Positions 1 to 7,189 of a DNA stretch of 27,504 bases are shown piece after piece. Below the pieces are notes generated by a model that worked only from the letters and a program-made list of their open reading frames with translations, had not been told where the DNA came from and did not search any database. Within the stretch, counting starts at the first letter, position 1; each line of letters begins with the position of its first letter. This DNA comes from a bacterium (lineage in GTDB: Bacteria; Patescibacteriota; Minisyncoccia; UBA6257; Brennerbacteraceae). A program made the position numbers and the translations under genes. Location: contig DAIDAW010000005.1 of NCBI GenBank assembly GCA_027310425.1, positions 1 to 27,504 of the forward strand. Direction: 5' to 3'.

Positions 1-1352
1 CCGGTACGCAGCATGCGCGTGGCGCTGCCGGTTCCCACGATACAGGGTACGCCCAGCTCCCTGCTGACGATTGCCGCATGCGATGTTCTGCCGCCCTTGT
101 CCGTGACGATCGCCGACGCGATTTTCATGATGGGTTCCCAGTCTGGATCCGTGATTTCCGTCACGAGAATTTCGCCTTTTTTGAATTTTGAAATATCCTT
201 CACGTCCTTGATGACGCGCACCCTGCCGGACGCAATTTTCATTCCGATCGCGATGCCGGTCAGGAGCGGTTGCTTCGGTTTTTGCGCAAGCGCGTATTCC
301 TCGTACACGGTTTCCTTCCTGCCCGCATGCACGGTTTCGGGCCGCGCCTGCACGATGAACACTGTTCCCGTGACGCCATCCTTTGCCCATTCGATATCCA
401 TGGGCGTGTAATGCCCGTGCTCTTTGGAAAAATGATCCTCAATGAGAACGCATTGCGCCGCCAGGTCCGCGACTTCCGCGTCCGAAAGCGCATAGCGTGC
501 GCGCTCGCGCTCGGGCACCGGCGCAACCGCAGTCGGCTTCGCGCCGCTTCGGTATACCATTTTCACGTTTTTCTTGCCAAGCGTATGCGAAATGATCGGA
601 GAGGCGCCCGCCGCAAGCGACGGCTTGAATACGATATATTCGTCCGGCGTTACGATTCCCTGCACAATCAATTCTCCCAAACCGTACACGCTGTTGATGA
701 CCACGACTTTGTCAAATCCCGTTTCGGTATCGATGGTAAACGCGACGCCGGATGCTGCCCTGTCCGAACGCACCATTTTCTGCACGCCGACGGAAAGCGA
801 CACCTTCGCATAATCGAATCCCTTATCCACGCGGTACGAAATCGCGCGATCGGTAAACAGCGACGCAATGCATTTTTTCACTGCCTCCAGCAGCGCCTGT
901 TCTCCGCGGATATTGAGATACGTTTCCTGCTGGCCCGCAAAGCTTGCGCCCGGCAGGTCCTCGGCGGTCGCGCTCGAGCGCACCGCAACATCGGTATTCT
1001 CCGTGCCGTACTGCCTGCTCAATGCATGATACTGCTTCAGAATATCCTGTTTCATATCCTGCGGAATCGTTCCTGACTTGATGAGCGTGCGGATCGCATT
1101 TCCCTTGCGCGCAAGATCGGCGACATTCGCGGTATTGAGGCCGCGCAAAATTCCCTGTATCTTTTTTTCGAAATCGTTTGCCGTAATGAAATGCCGATAC
1201 GCGTACGCGCTCACCGCAAACCCGTTCGGGATTTTCACCCCCAACGGCACGAGCTTGCGGTACATTTCGCCGAGCGCCGCATTCTTGCCTCCGACCAGCG
1301 ACACATCCTTGATGGATAATTCTTTGAACCAGTACGTGTATTTTTGTTTCAT
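1..1352 (-). CDS. ppsA: Phosphoenolpyruvate synthase (pyruvate, water dikinase), N-terminal part, cut by the window edge
   Basis: Family role: converts pyruvate and ATP to PEP, AMP and phosphate in the cytoplasm. About 450 codons are visible, reading MKQKYTYWFKELSIKD at the start; the gene continues beyond base 1, and full-length enzymes are usually about 750-800 residues. The ATP-grasp-like PPDK N-terminal domain is present (VGGKNAALGEM near the start, VRSSATAEDLPGASFAGQQ, then MDIEWA and VQARPET). It is followed by the swivelling phosphohistidine domain with GGRTSHAAI near base 80, which carries the His that is phosphorylated. The PEP/pyruvate-binding barrel lies outside the window. The start at 1352 is the first ATG in frame after a good promoter (TAGACA, 17 bp, TATACT). 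No clear Shine-Dalgarno sequence is seen. With the glycerate kinase nearby it suggests traffic through PEP, but the two are not in one operon. Confidence 0.95.
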   Translation of the reverse strand, partial: MKQKYTYWFKELSIKDVSLVGGKNAALGEMYRKLVPLGVKIPNGFAVSAYAYRHFITANDFEKKIQGILRGLNTANVADLARKGNAIRTLIKSGTIPQDMKQDILKQYHALSRQYGTENTDVAVRSSATAEDLPGASFAGQQETYLNIRGEQALLEAVKKCIASLFTDRAISYRVDKGFDYAKVSLSVGVQKMVRSDRAASGVAFTIDTETGFDKVVVINSVYGLGELIVQGIVTPDEYIVFKPSLAAGASPIISHTLGKKNVKMVYRSGAKPTAVAPVPERERARYALSDAEVADLAAQCVLIEDHFSKEHGHYTPMDIEWAKDGVTGTVFIVQARPETVHAGRKETVYEEYALAQKPKQPLLTGIAIGMKIASGRVRVIKDVKDISKFKKGEILVTEITDPDWEPIMKIASAIVTDKGGRTSHAAIVSRELGVPCIVGTGSATRMLRT

Positions 1353-1378
1353 AGAAAAAAATAAATTGATACTCTTTT

Positions 1379-1407
1379 AGTATATGCCGGTTCAAAGGCG
1401 CTGTCTA
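1379..1407 (-). promoter_or_regulatory. Sigma70-type promoter of ppsA
   Basis: On the minus strand, TAGACA (1402-1407) and TATACT (1379-1384) are separated by exactly 17 bp, about 27 nt before the ppsA ATG. A 15-bp dyad, ATACT-CTTTT-AGTAT (1369-1383), overlaps the -10 box and the probable transcription start and could be an operator or an early hairpin. Confidence 0.65.
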
Positions 1408-1433
1408 CGCGCACACCAACGCGTTATCCTCCA

Positions 1434-1485
1434 TAGACTTCTTATAAGAAATATGGTATAATATAGAGATACAGTGCAAAGGAGG
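1434..1485 (+). promoter_or_regulatory. Promoter and strong ribosome binding site for the small ORF at 1491
   Basis: TAGACT (1434-1439), a 17-bp spacer and TATAAT (1457-1462) form a near-ideal promoter; TG at 1454-1455 also makes an extended -10. A perfect Shine-Dalgarno AAAGGAGG (1478-1485) sits 5 nt before the ATG. Most other genes in this window lack so clear a Shine-Dalgarno sequence. Confidence 0.75.
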
Positions 1486-1490
1486 CACGA

Positions 1491-1907
1491 ATGAAAAGAG
1501 TTCTCGGTAAAGTTTTTTATTTCATTTGGCTCGTTTTTTTCTTCCTTGGCGTTCTTTTTACTGCCAAGACTGGCGCAACGATCAGCGCGTTAAAGCCGAA
1601 CATGATTCTTCTTGCAGGAAACCAAATTTCCTGCTCGCAAGCAGGAATCATCTCCTTTGGTTTAGTCAGCGTATCAGCGCCGATGCGCTATATGGACCTT
1701 GCGGCACTCTCCACCGCGTATTTCGTTTCGGCGGACACGTCAGCAACGATCAAGGTCCAGTGGGGATTTGCGCTGGTATCGGAGTGCTTTGGCCGACAAG
1801 ATCCGATTCAGCCGCCTGTTCCCAATTTGTTTCAGGGATATAATACACCCGCGCCATCGCGGGTGTCATCCTTTTTTCATATACAGCATCACGTCCGCGA
1901 CGTTTGA
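1491..1907 (+). CDS. Small hypothetical membrane-anchored protein; annotated 3' end doubtful
   Basis: I do not recognise this protein. It would be 138 residues with a strongly hydrophobic segment at about residues 8-30 (FYFIWLVFFFLGVLF), consistent with a signal anchor, then a moderately polar region without obvious motifs. It stands alone, divergent from ppsA and convergent with the glycerate kinase gene, with a strong promoter and a perfect Shine-Dalgarno sequence. The oddity is at the end: a 9-bp hairpin followed by a T-run (1845-1877) lies inside the last 60 nt of the frame, so a transcript stopping there would lack the TGA at 1905-1907. A TAA at 1841-1843 in another frame sits just before the hairpin, so a frameshift late in the gene, or a non-coding RNA, are alternatives. 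The start is more certain than the end. Confidence 0.5.
   Translation: MKRVLGKVFYFIWLVFFFLGVLFTAKTGATISALKPNMILLAGNQISCSQAGIISFGLVSVSAPMRYMDLAALSTAYFVSADTSATIKVQWGFALVSECFGRQDPIQPPVPNLFQGYNTPAPSRVSSFFHIQHHVRDV
1614..1647 (+). repeat. Three-part alternating repeat able to form two exclusive hairpins
   Basis: GCAGGAA (1614-1620), TTCCTGC (1628-1634) and GCAGGAA (1641-1647) lie in a row, so the middle copy can pair with either neighbour but not both. The layout resembles an attenuator, but it lies inside a putative reading frame and may be coincidence. Confidence 0.4.
1845..1877 (+). terminator. Rho-independent terminator between convergent genes
   Basis: A perfect 9-bp stem ACACCCGCG / CGCGGGTGT (1845-1853 and 1858-1866) with loop CCAT is followed by CATCCTTTTTTC. 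It serves the plus-strand small ORF. On the minus strand it overlaps the glycerate kinase stop codon and is followed only by ATTATAT, so it would work more weakly in that direction. Confidence 0.75.
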
Positions 1908-3170
1908 TCCGGTTTTGCCTGTTTGAATGAAATCTTTTGTTTTCTGGAAAAACCGGAATGAGTCGTTGCGCGCTTGGTACGCGCGCGCATCCAAACCCCG
2001 ACGTTCGGCATGCATGCGGGTTCGCGCATCGGCGATTGCGCCTGCGTATGGAGTATTGTCAATGCCGTCGGATGCGGCAGATATAAACAGTTCGCCAGGG
2101 TTTATGCCGCGCAACGCAGCCAAAGCCGCCTGCTGGTTTCTGCCGCCTTTTCCTGTCCCGCGCACCGCAACCGTTGTTTCTCCGCCGGCAAGATACACGT
2201 CAAAGCCGGGCGCGCGCGCCGCCATGGCTTTCAGTTTTGCGAACGCGCTATCCGATTGCCCGGTAAACGATCGCGTCAGGATGGTCGGCTTCAGGCCGAG
2301 CGCGCGCGCGCGTTGGGCCATGGCATCAAGCATAGTTTGATTTTCCAAAAGCAAAAACTGCGCGATGCGGGAAAAATATTTTCTGTTGTTGGCCGGAATA
2401 GTTTTGCTCCAGTGATGAATGCGCGGTTTGTACGCATGCCATAAGCCGTATTTTTCAAGAACGCGCTTTGCATCTTGCGGTACGCTCGCATCCGGCAAGA
2501 ACGGTCCGGACGCAATCGTCCGCAACGCCCTGTTTCCTGTTTGGGCAATAACATCGGAAAAATACAGCGCGACGATCGGGAGCGGATACAGGAGTTTCGC
2601 GAATTTTCCGCCCTGCACCGCAGACAGATGCTTGCGCACGCAATTCAATTCCCTGATCGAAGCGCCGCTTTTGTGCAGATCATGCGTCAAGCGCGCCATA
2701 TCAGGAGCAGAAATGCCATCAGGAAGGAAAAATAAACTTGAGCCGCCGCCGGACACGATGCACAGGAGTAGGTCTGTTGCCGGATCGAGCGTTTGTGCAA
2801 AATGCACGATTCTTTCTGCCGCGCGCTTATTCGCACGCGAAGGGAGCGGGTGCGTGCCCGCAATGCTCGTGAGGATTTTCGTTTTTCCCTGTTTTACGTC
2901 AAGCAGGATGCCGCCGGAAATTCTGCCGCCCATGATATCTTCAAGGTATTTGCCCGCCTCAAGCGCGCATTTGCCGATGCCGATGACTCCGATGCGGCGG
3001 AATCTGTTCAGATCAATAGTTGTATTTTGGATATGAAGCAGCGATCCTGAGCGCTGAAGCTGTGTGCGCAGCACTGTGCGCAACTGAATCGCCTGAAATC
3101 CCGCTTCGAGCATCGCGAGTGCGCGCCTTCGCTCTGCGCTCGTGCTGAGAGTTTTTGCGTTTTTGATCAT
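1866..3170 (-). CDS. Glycerate 2-kinase (MOFRL / GckA-TtuD family)
   Basis: The family phosphorylates D-glycerate with ATP to 2-phosphoglycerate, feeding lower glycolysis through enolase. The product is 434 residues, near the family norm. Visible signatures are a mid-protein SGGGSSLF loop, the SDVIAQTGNRALRTIASGP block (family pattern SDV...IASGPT), GTGKGGRNQQ, and near the C-terminus SAASDGIDNTPYAGA, matching the MOFRL pattern DGxDG..AGA. The start at 3170 (MIKNAKTL) was chosen because its ATG overlaps the gpsA TGA as ATGA, a typical coupled arrangement; the frame stays open upstream but that would run through gpsA. It is the last gene of a minus-strand block. Loss of the canonical TDG to SDG is mild and leaves the fold call intact. 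Confidence 0.88.
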   Translation of the reverse strand: MIKNAKTLSTSAERRRALAMLEAGFQAIQLRTVLRTQLQRSGSLLHIQNTTIDLNRFRRIGVIGIGKCALEAGKYLEDIMGGRISGGILLDVKQGKTKILTSIAGTHPLPSRANKRAAERIVHFAQTLDPATDLLLCIVSGGGSSLFFLPDGISAPDMARLTHDLHKSGASIRELNCVRKHLSAVQGGKFAKLLYPLPIVALYFSDVIAQTGNRALRTIASGPFLPDASVPQDAKRVLEKYGLWHAYKPRIHHWSKTIPANNRKYFSRIAQFLLLENQTMLDAMAQRARALGLKPTILTRSFTGQSDSAFAKLKAMAARAPGFDVYLAGGETTVAVRGTGKGGRNQQAALAALRGINPGELFISAASDGIDNTPYAGAIADARTRMHAERRGLDARAYQARNDSFRFFQKTKDFIQTGKTGSNVADVMLYMKKG

Positions 3171-4096
3171 ACGAGAAGCGATTGGATATTCGTGTGCGCG
3201 TCTTCGCGTTTCATAACGATATTTTCCAGCGCTGCGAGGCACGGCGGCAAAGATATCCTTTTTGCGGACAAAAGGGATACAAACGGCTGCAATGAATGCG
3301 CGCCTTCGCCGCGCAGGATTCTCTTTGCTCCCGAACCGAAATCGAAACCGGTTTTTCTGTTTAAGGAATGCGGGCTTGCCGCGGTAATCAAAAAATCGTC
3401 TTTGCCCGCAATGCCGCCGAGCACCGAGGCATCGATATCCAAGACGTCCGCGAGCGTATTCCATTCCTGAAAAATCCGTTCGCGCCACCGTTCTTCGTTT
3501 CCGTGCCACAAACCAGCGCCGTCTGCCACGCCGACGAAAAACGCATATATATTTTTCAAGATGCTTGCCCAGGCAACGCTGTGCGCGCTTCGCGAGAAAA
3601 CAATGGAAATATTCGTGCCATCGAACAAACGCCGCACGAACTGGAAATTCTTCGACGAAGGATTTTGGTCATTTTCGTGATGCGGCTCCGAATCAAAAAC
3701 TGGATCGGCGACAACCGCGGTTCCCGGCAGACCCTGGCACATATCTTCGGCAATCGTGGGACCGGAAAAGAGCACAAACGAATTGGGTAAAATTTCGGGT
3801 ATTGCTTCTTCGATAGTCTTCCCTTCGGGAAGCAACCCTTTCGTGCACGACACAAGCAATGTCTCGCGAGGCAGGACTTTCAGCGATTCCAACGCCTCGC
3901 GCGCGCGCCAGGACGGCACGCACAAAAATACTACATCGCTTTGGCGAGCCATATCGGCAAGTTGCATATTCTTCGGAAAGCGTTTTTCTTCATCGCTATC
4001 CCACACGAATACCGAAAATCCTTTCTTTTCCCAAATGCTCCGCAGGCACAAACCGAATTCGCCCCCGCCGCAGATGAATACCGCGCGTCCAGACAT
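3167..4096 (-). CDS. gpsA: NAD(P)H-dependent glycerol-3-phosphate dehydrogenase, divergent
   Basis: Family role: interconverts dihydroxyacetone phosphate and sn-glycerol 3-phosphate, the backbone precursor of phospholipids. The product is 309 residues from MSGRAVFICGGGEFG, whose GGGEFG is the dinucleotide-binding GxGxxG loop. Further signatures are CTKGLLPEGKTIEEA, FSGPTIAEDMCQGLPGT, SILKNIYAF (the conserved Lys of the catalytic helical domain) and GIAGKDDFLITAAS followed by NRKTGFDFG. The stretch usually reading MITRGL is poorly conserved here and there is a small polar insertion (PHHENDQNPSSK), so the enzyme is divergent, but the landmark order is right. Start 4096 lies 1 nt after the upstream gene's TGA, and the stop overlaps the glycerate kinase start by 4 nt, indicating translational coupling. 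Confidence 0.85.
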   Translation of the reverse strand: MSGRAVFICGGGEFGLCLRSIWEKKGFSVFVWDSDEEKRFPKNMQLADMARQSDVVFLCVPSWRAREALESLKVLPRETLLVSCTKGLLPEGKTIEEAIPEILPNSFVLFSGPTIAEDMCQGLPGTAVVADPVFDSEPHHENDQNPSSKNFQFVRRLFDGTNISIVFSRSAHSVAWASILKNIYAFFVGVADGAGLWHGNEERWRERIFQEWNTLADVLDIDASVLGGIAGKDDFLITAASPHSLNRKTGFDFGSGAKRILRGEGAHSLQPFVSLLSAKRISLPPCLAALENIVMKREDAHTNIQSLLV

Positions 4097-4097
4097 G

Positions 4098-4937
4098 TCA
4101 GTTTCGCTGGCATAATTTCTTTGCCTGTTCCTGCAGGAACGCAATATCCTGCGCAGGCGCGCCGGTTTTCGCACTCAGATCGCGCGCATCGAAACGCAAC
4201 AAATCCTTAAGCAAATAGAGTCCTTGTTCTGCGAATTTGCCGTACATCCAGCGTTGAGATCCCAGAGGAAATAAATTAATAGGGTATAAGCCGCGGCTAT
4301 GGATCATGAATTCCAGACTGTTTTCTTTCGGATATCCCCAACTCGTCACGTTCATGCCGACGCACTGGGCATATTGAATCGCTTCCGACGTGCAGCGCGT
4401 ATTGGTTATGAGCCATACGCCGTGCTGTTCGCGCGGATGCTCGCGGTCGGATTCAAGCCGATTTTTCACATCAAGGAACCGCGCCCACAAATACAAAGCA
4501 ACCTTGAGGTCCGAGCGCGCGCCAGGCGTATTGTGGTATTTGCACTCGATGAGAAAATGATGGCCAGGACTCCGCGCAACCACGTCGATCTCGTGCTTCA
4601 CGCATGAACCCCGGATGAACTGATTCGTGTCGGTTTCGTATCCGTACGCGCGCAGGATTTCCGACACGTACTGTTCGAATGGATAGCCCGTCGGCCCCAG
4701 CTGCATAATCGCTTTGCGCAAATTATATTTGCCGGCCCAGACCGGATTATATTGCATCAAATACCCGATGACGCTATTGAAAATCTCTTCCGATGGAATC
4801 GTTTTTTTGTTCAATCCTTGGATTTCTTTGGCTATCGTTTGTGCCACCGGTTCATCGACGCCAACCTGTTCGAGCGAACGCTCGATGTTACGGACCCGGA
4901 ACGGTTCCCGCTTCCCGTCTGCTTTTATGACCAACAT
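4098..4937 (-). CDS. ATP-cone domain fused to a PD-(D/E)XK (Mrr-like) nuclease
   Basis: The 279-residue product begins with an ATP-cone (about residues 1-80: VIKADGKREPFRVRNIERSL ...), the nucleotide-sensing module known from ribonucleotide reductases and NrdR. A restriction-endonuclease-like core follows, with HEIDVV (Asp118) and LIECKYH (Glu131, Lys133), the D...ExK catalytic pattern. The C-terminal 35 residues (LLRFDARDLSAKTGAP ...) look like a helix-hairpin-helix/SAM-like tail. Family knowledge: ATP-cone/nuclease fusions occur in scattered bacteria and their role is not established. Inference: a nucleotide-gated DNase in repair or defence. It lies 18 nt after the VKOR stop and 1 nt before gpsA, so it is probably co-transcribed with functionally unrelated genes. 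No methyltransferase is adjacent, so a classical restriction-modification pair is unlikely. Confidence 0.8.
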   Translation of the reverse strand: MLVIKADGKREPFRVRNIERSLEQVGVDEPVAQTIAKEIQGLNKKTIPSEEIFNSVIGYLMQYNPVWAGKYNLRKAIMQLGPTGYPFEQYVSEILRAYGYETDTNQFIRGSCVKHEIDVVARSPGHHFLIECKYHNTPGARSDLKVALYLWARFLDVKNRLESDREHPREQHGVWLITNTRCTSEAIQYAQCVGMNVTSWGYPKENSLEFMIHSRGLYPINLFPLGSQRWMYGKFAEQGLYLLKDLLRFDARDLSAKTGAPAQDIAFLQEQAKKLCQRN

Positions 4938-4955
4938 GGATTCGTACGGTTTTCG

Positions 4956-5420
4956 TTATTTTTTTCGCGACACCAAAATAAAGCCAAAACTCAAAGCGAT
5001 GAGCGCAACCGCTCCTTCAGAAACCACACAATAGAGGCACCACGCGCGCAACGCAGCCGCCTGCACGAATACGAGTGCAGCAGAGACAACAATTCCCGCA
5101 GATACGCCGAGCCCGATGAGTCGTATCATCCATGCTTTGCGGCGTGCGGCATACAACAGCGTCAGCACGAGCATCCCCGTATAATACGCAATGCCCCACG
5201 CGATCCAGGGAATCCCCAAAAACTTTGCGTACCGGCTCGTAAGCACCAACGCGCAGTTGAATCCGCGCGCATCGCAATGATATCCCGCACCGGACAATTC
5301 CTGAATGGCAAGATAGGAAACGTCGGCAAAGCCGATCAGCACGGCGATGATCAACGCGCCAAGCCCTGGCACTTCTCTATCCCGCCAGAACGCGGTCCAC
5401 AATGTGCTGAAATTCTTCAT
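4956..5420 (-). CDS. Vitamin K epoxide reductase (VKOR) family membrane oxidase
   Basis: VKOR proteins reoxidise DsbA-like thiol oxidases on the outer face of the cytoplasmic membrane and pass electrons to quinones. The 154-residue protein is highly hydrophobic, with about four to five membrane helices. It has both expected cysteine pairs: the loop pair Cys49 and Cys56 (HCDARGFNC), and the active-site CLYC at Cys128/Cys131 near the last helix. The Ser/Thr-rich turn and GIPWIAWG that follow the loop also fit the family. Its start at 5420 overlaps the end of the DsbA-like gene by 44 nt; no clear Shine-Dalgarno sequence is seen, suggesting coupled translation. Its partner is encoded directly upstream. 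Confidence 0.92.
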   Translation of the reverse strand: MKNFSTLWTAFWRDREVPGLGALIIAVLIGFADVSYLAIQELSGAGYHCDARGFNCALVLTSRYAKFLGIPWIAWGIAYYTGMLVLTLLYAARRKAWMIRLIGLGVSAGIVVSAALVFVQAAALRAWCLYCVVSEGAVALIALSFGFILVSRKK

Positions 5421-6015
5421 AGGATCGGAATTGCACCAATACTCCGTTCAGGAAAAACGTCGGCGTGCCGGGAATCTTATCCGCAACGGCGGTTTCATAA
5501 TCGCGCGCCACTTTCTGAGCAACCAACAAAGATTTCATATCGCTGCGGAATCGTCCCATATCCAAACCGAGCTGACGCGCGTATGACTCGAACACTGGCG
5601 CCGCATCGGCGCGCCCTGCCCATGCATCCTGACCTGCGAACAATAAACGCGCCATATCCCAGAATTTTCCCTGCGCGCCCGCCGCTTCTGCGGCTTTGGC
5701 GGCATCTGAACTATGGCGATGCTGAGGAAGCGGAAAATGACGGTATGCGAACAGCACCGATGTCGCATAGTCGCGGCGGATTTGCTCCATCATCGGCTCG
5801 TACAATTTGCATGCCGGACATTCAAAATCGCTGTATTCCAACAGCACAACTCCGGCATCGGGATTCCCGGATTTCCAATCCGTATCCCGCACCGGCGTCG
5901 CGCGGAGTGCCGCGCCGTTGCCCTGCCAAAATACAAACCACATCAGGGTGAATACGCCGCCCAACAGGACGAGCGCGGCAAACACAATGCCAACAAAACG
6001 CAATAACGATTTCAT
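5377..6015 (-). CDS. Membrane-anchored DsbA-like thiol:disulfide oxidase
   Basis: The 212-residue protein has an N-terminal signal anchor (about residues 5-32, FVGIVFAALVLLGGVF), placing the rest outside the cytoplasmic membrane. The thioredoxin-fold DsbA domain shows the active-site CPAC (Cys66, Cys69) in YSDFECPACK, a helical insert and the cis-proline loop KIPGTPTFFLNG. The family introduces disulfides into exported proteins. Directly downstream and overlapping lies a VKOR gene, so the pair forms a self-contained oxidative folding relay in place of DsbA-DsbB. It is the first gene of the minus-strand block running to glycerate kinase, divergent from queA. An extended -10, TGATACACT (6046-6054), may drive it. 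Confidence 0.92.
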   Translation of the reverse strand: MKSLLRFVGIVFAALVLLGGVFTLMWFVFWQGNGAALRATPVRDTDWKSGNPDAGVVLLEYSDFECPACKLYEPMMEQIRRDYATSVLFAYRHFPLPQHRHSSDAAKAAEAAGAQGKFWDMARLLFAGQDAWAGRADAAPVFESYARQLGLDMGRFRSDMKSLLVAQKVARDYETAVADKIPGTPTFFLNGVLVQFRSYEEFQHIVDRVLAG

Positions 6016-6045
6016 ATCAAAAGATGCTGCTGATCTGCTTCGTAT

Positions 6046-6054
6046 AGTGTATCA
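6046..6054 (-). promoter_or_regulatory. Candidate extended -10 promoter for the dsbA-VKOR block
   Basis: On the minus strand TGATACACT lies about 30 nt before the DsbA-like ATG, giving a leader of roughly 24 nt. No good -35 box is visible. The same short intergenic region must also hold the queA promoter; AT-rich boxes TATAGT (6043-6048) and TATATT (6055-6060) are candidates on the plus strand. Confidence 0.4.
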
Positions 6055-6075
6055 TATATTGTGCCCGCTCTGCAT

Positions 6076-7152
6076 ATGAAAAAACAAAAAGATTCCGCGC
6101 GCGAAAAAAAACTTGCCGCAATCCTGGACGCGTACGATTATCGGCTTCCGGAACGCGCTATCGCGCAAAAACCCGCCGTTCCGCGCGACAGCGCGCGCCT
6201 CCTCGTATACTGCAAAAAAACGCGCAGAACGCGCCACGGCATATTCCGCGCTATCGGCGCATATCTTCCCCGACGTTCGCTCCTGATACTCAACGACACA
6301 AAAGTCATTCCGGCGCGCCTCATGCTCAAAAAACAAACCGGAGGCAGTGTGGAAATTCTGTATCTCAATCATACATCCGATTTCGTGCGCGCGCTTGTTT
6401 CACCCGGCCTCAAACCAGGAACACGGCTGTTCCTCGCAGGACATCACACGTTCACGGTTAAATCCGCACGCGGCAAAATTTTCACTCTTGCCCCGGCATT
6501 TCCCGCAGCCCAAACTATCGCGTTTTTCGAACGCCACGGATCGATGCCGATCCCACCATACATCAAACAAGCTTTGCTCGACCGTCGCCAGCTTCGCGGC
6601 GCGTATCAAACTGTATTCGCCCGCCAGACCGGATCGGTTGCCGCACCCACAGCATCGCTCCATTTTACAAAACGGCTTCTTGCAAAACTCAAACAACAGG
6701 GACACATGGTAGTTTTCATCACGCACCACGTGAATCTCGGCACTTTCGCCCCACTGACCGCGGAAAATCTGCAGACGCAGACGCTTCACGAAGAACGGTT
6801 CTTCATCAGCGCGCACGCAGCGCGCGCCGTAACGAAAGCATTGACCGAAAAAACGCCGGTCATTGCGTGCGGCACCACGGTCGTGCGCGCGCTCGAATCA
6901 GCAGCAACGCGTGCGAACAAAAGAACCTCCATCAAACCCGGCTGGCATACGACTCATTTGTTTATCAAACCCGGCTATACGTTCCGCGCAATCAACGGCA
7001 TGATCACGAATTTCCATCTGCCGCGTTCATCGCTTCTGATGCTCGTCGCGGCATTCGCGGGGCGCGCGACAATTCTCTCGATCTATCGCGCCGCAATCAA
7101 AAACAAATACCGGTTTTACTCGTTCGGCGACGCAATGGCGCTCCTACCCTGA
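6076..7152 (+). CDS. queA: S-adenosylmethionine:tRNA ribosyltransferase-isomerase
   Basis: QueA transfers and isomerises the ribosyl part of SAM onto preQ1 in tRNA, giving epoxyqueuosine at wobble position 34. The 358-residue product shows the family blocks in order: YDYRLPERAIAQKPA, RDSARLLV, LILNDTKVIPARL, the PIPPYI loop, YQTVFARQTGSVAAPTASLHF, THHVNLGTFAPL, GTTVVRALES and NFHLPRSSLLMLVAAFAG. Start 6076 (MKKQKDSARE) was preferred over a GTG at 6061 that gives only five more residues; either way the N-terminus is about 15-20 residues longer than in typical QueA. The histidine-rich loop reads THHVNLGTF rather than the usual LHVGAGTF. No other queuosine gene is in the window. Confidence 0.95.
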   Translation: MKKQKDSAREKKLAAILDAYDYRLPERAIAQKPAVPRDSARLLVYCKKTRRTRHGIFRAIGAYLPRRSLLILNDTKVIPARLMLKKQTGGSVEILYLNHTSDFVRALVSPGLKPGTRLFLAGHHTFTVKSARGKIFTLAPAFPAAQTIAFFERHGSMPIPPYIKQALLDRRQLRGAYQTVFARQTGSVAAPTASLHFTKRLLAKLKQQGHMVVFITHHVNLGTFAPLTAENLQTQTLHEERFFISAHAARAVTKALTEKTPVIACGTTVVRALESAATRANKRTSIKPGWHTTHLFIKPGYTFRAINGMITNFHLPRSSLLMLVAAFAGRATILSIYRAAIKNKYRFYSFGDAMALLP

Positions 7153-7174
7153 CCATGCTCGCGCAGGCGGCGCG

Positions 7175-7183
7175 TGATACAAT
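7175..7183 (+). promoter_or_regulatory. Extended -10 promoter giving a probable leaderless mRNA
   Basis: TGATACAAT (TG, one base, TACAAT at 7178-7183) ends 6 nt before the ATG at 7190. Transcription starting at the usual distance would begin at or next to the start codon. No Shine-Dalgarno sequence and no good -35 box are seen. Confidence 0.55.
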
Positions 7184-7189
7184 AGCAGC

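Noticed and set aside
270..1395. Long open frames on both strands over the ppsA region
   Set aside because: They are shadows of the PEP synthase frame, rich in Arg/His/Cys and without family motifs; the true frame has a promoter and PPDK signatures.
3171..3509. Upstream extension of the glycerate kinase frame
   Set aside because: It would run through gpsA; the ATG at 3170 overlaps the gpsA stop as ATGA and gives the normal family N-terminus.
4098..4937. Restriction-modification system
   Set aside because: The nuclease has no neighbouring methyltransferase or specificity subunit; its neighbours are metabolic and disulfide genes.
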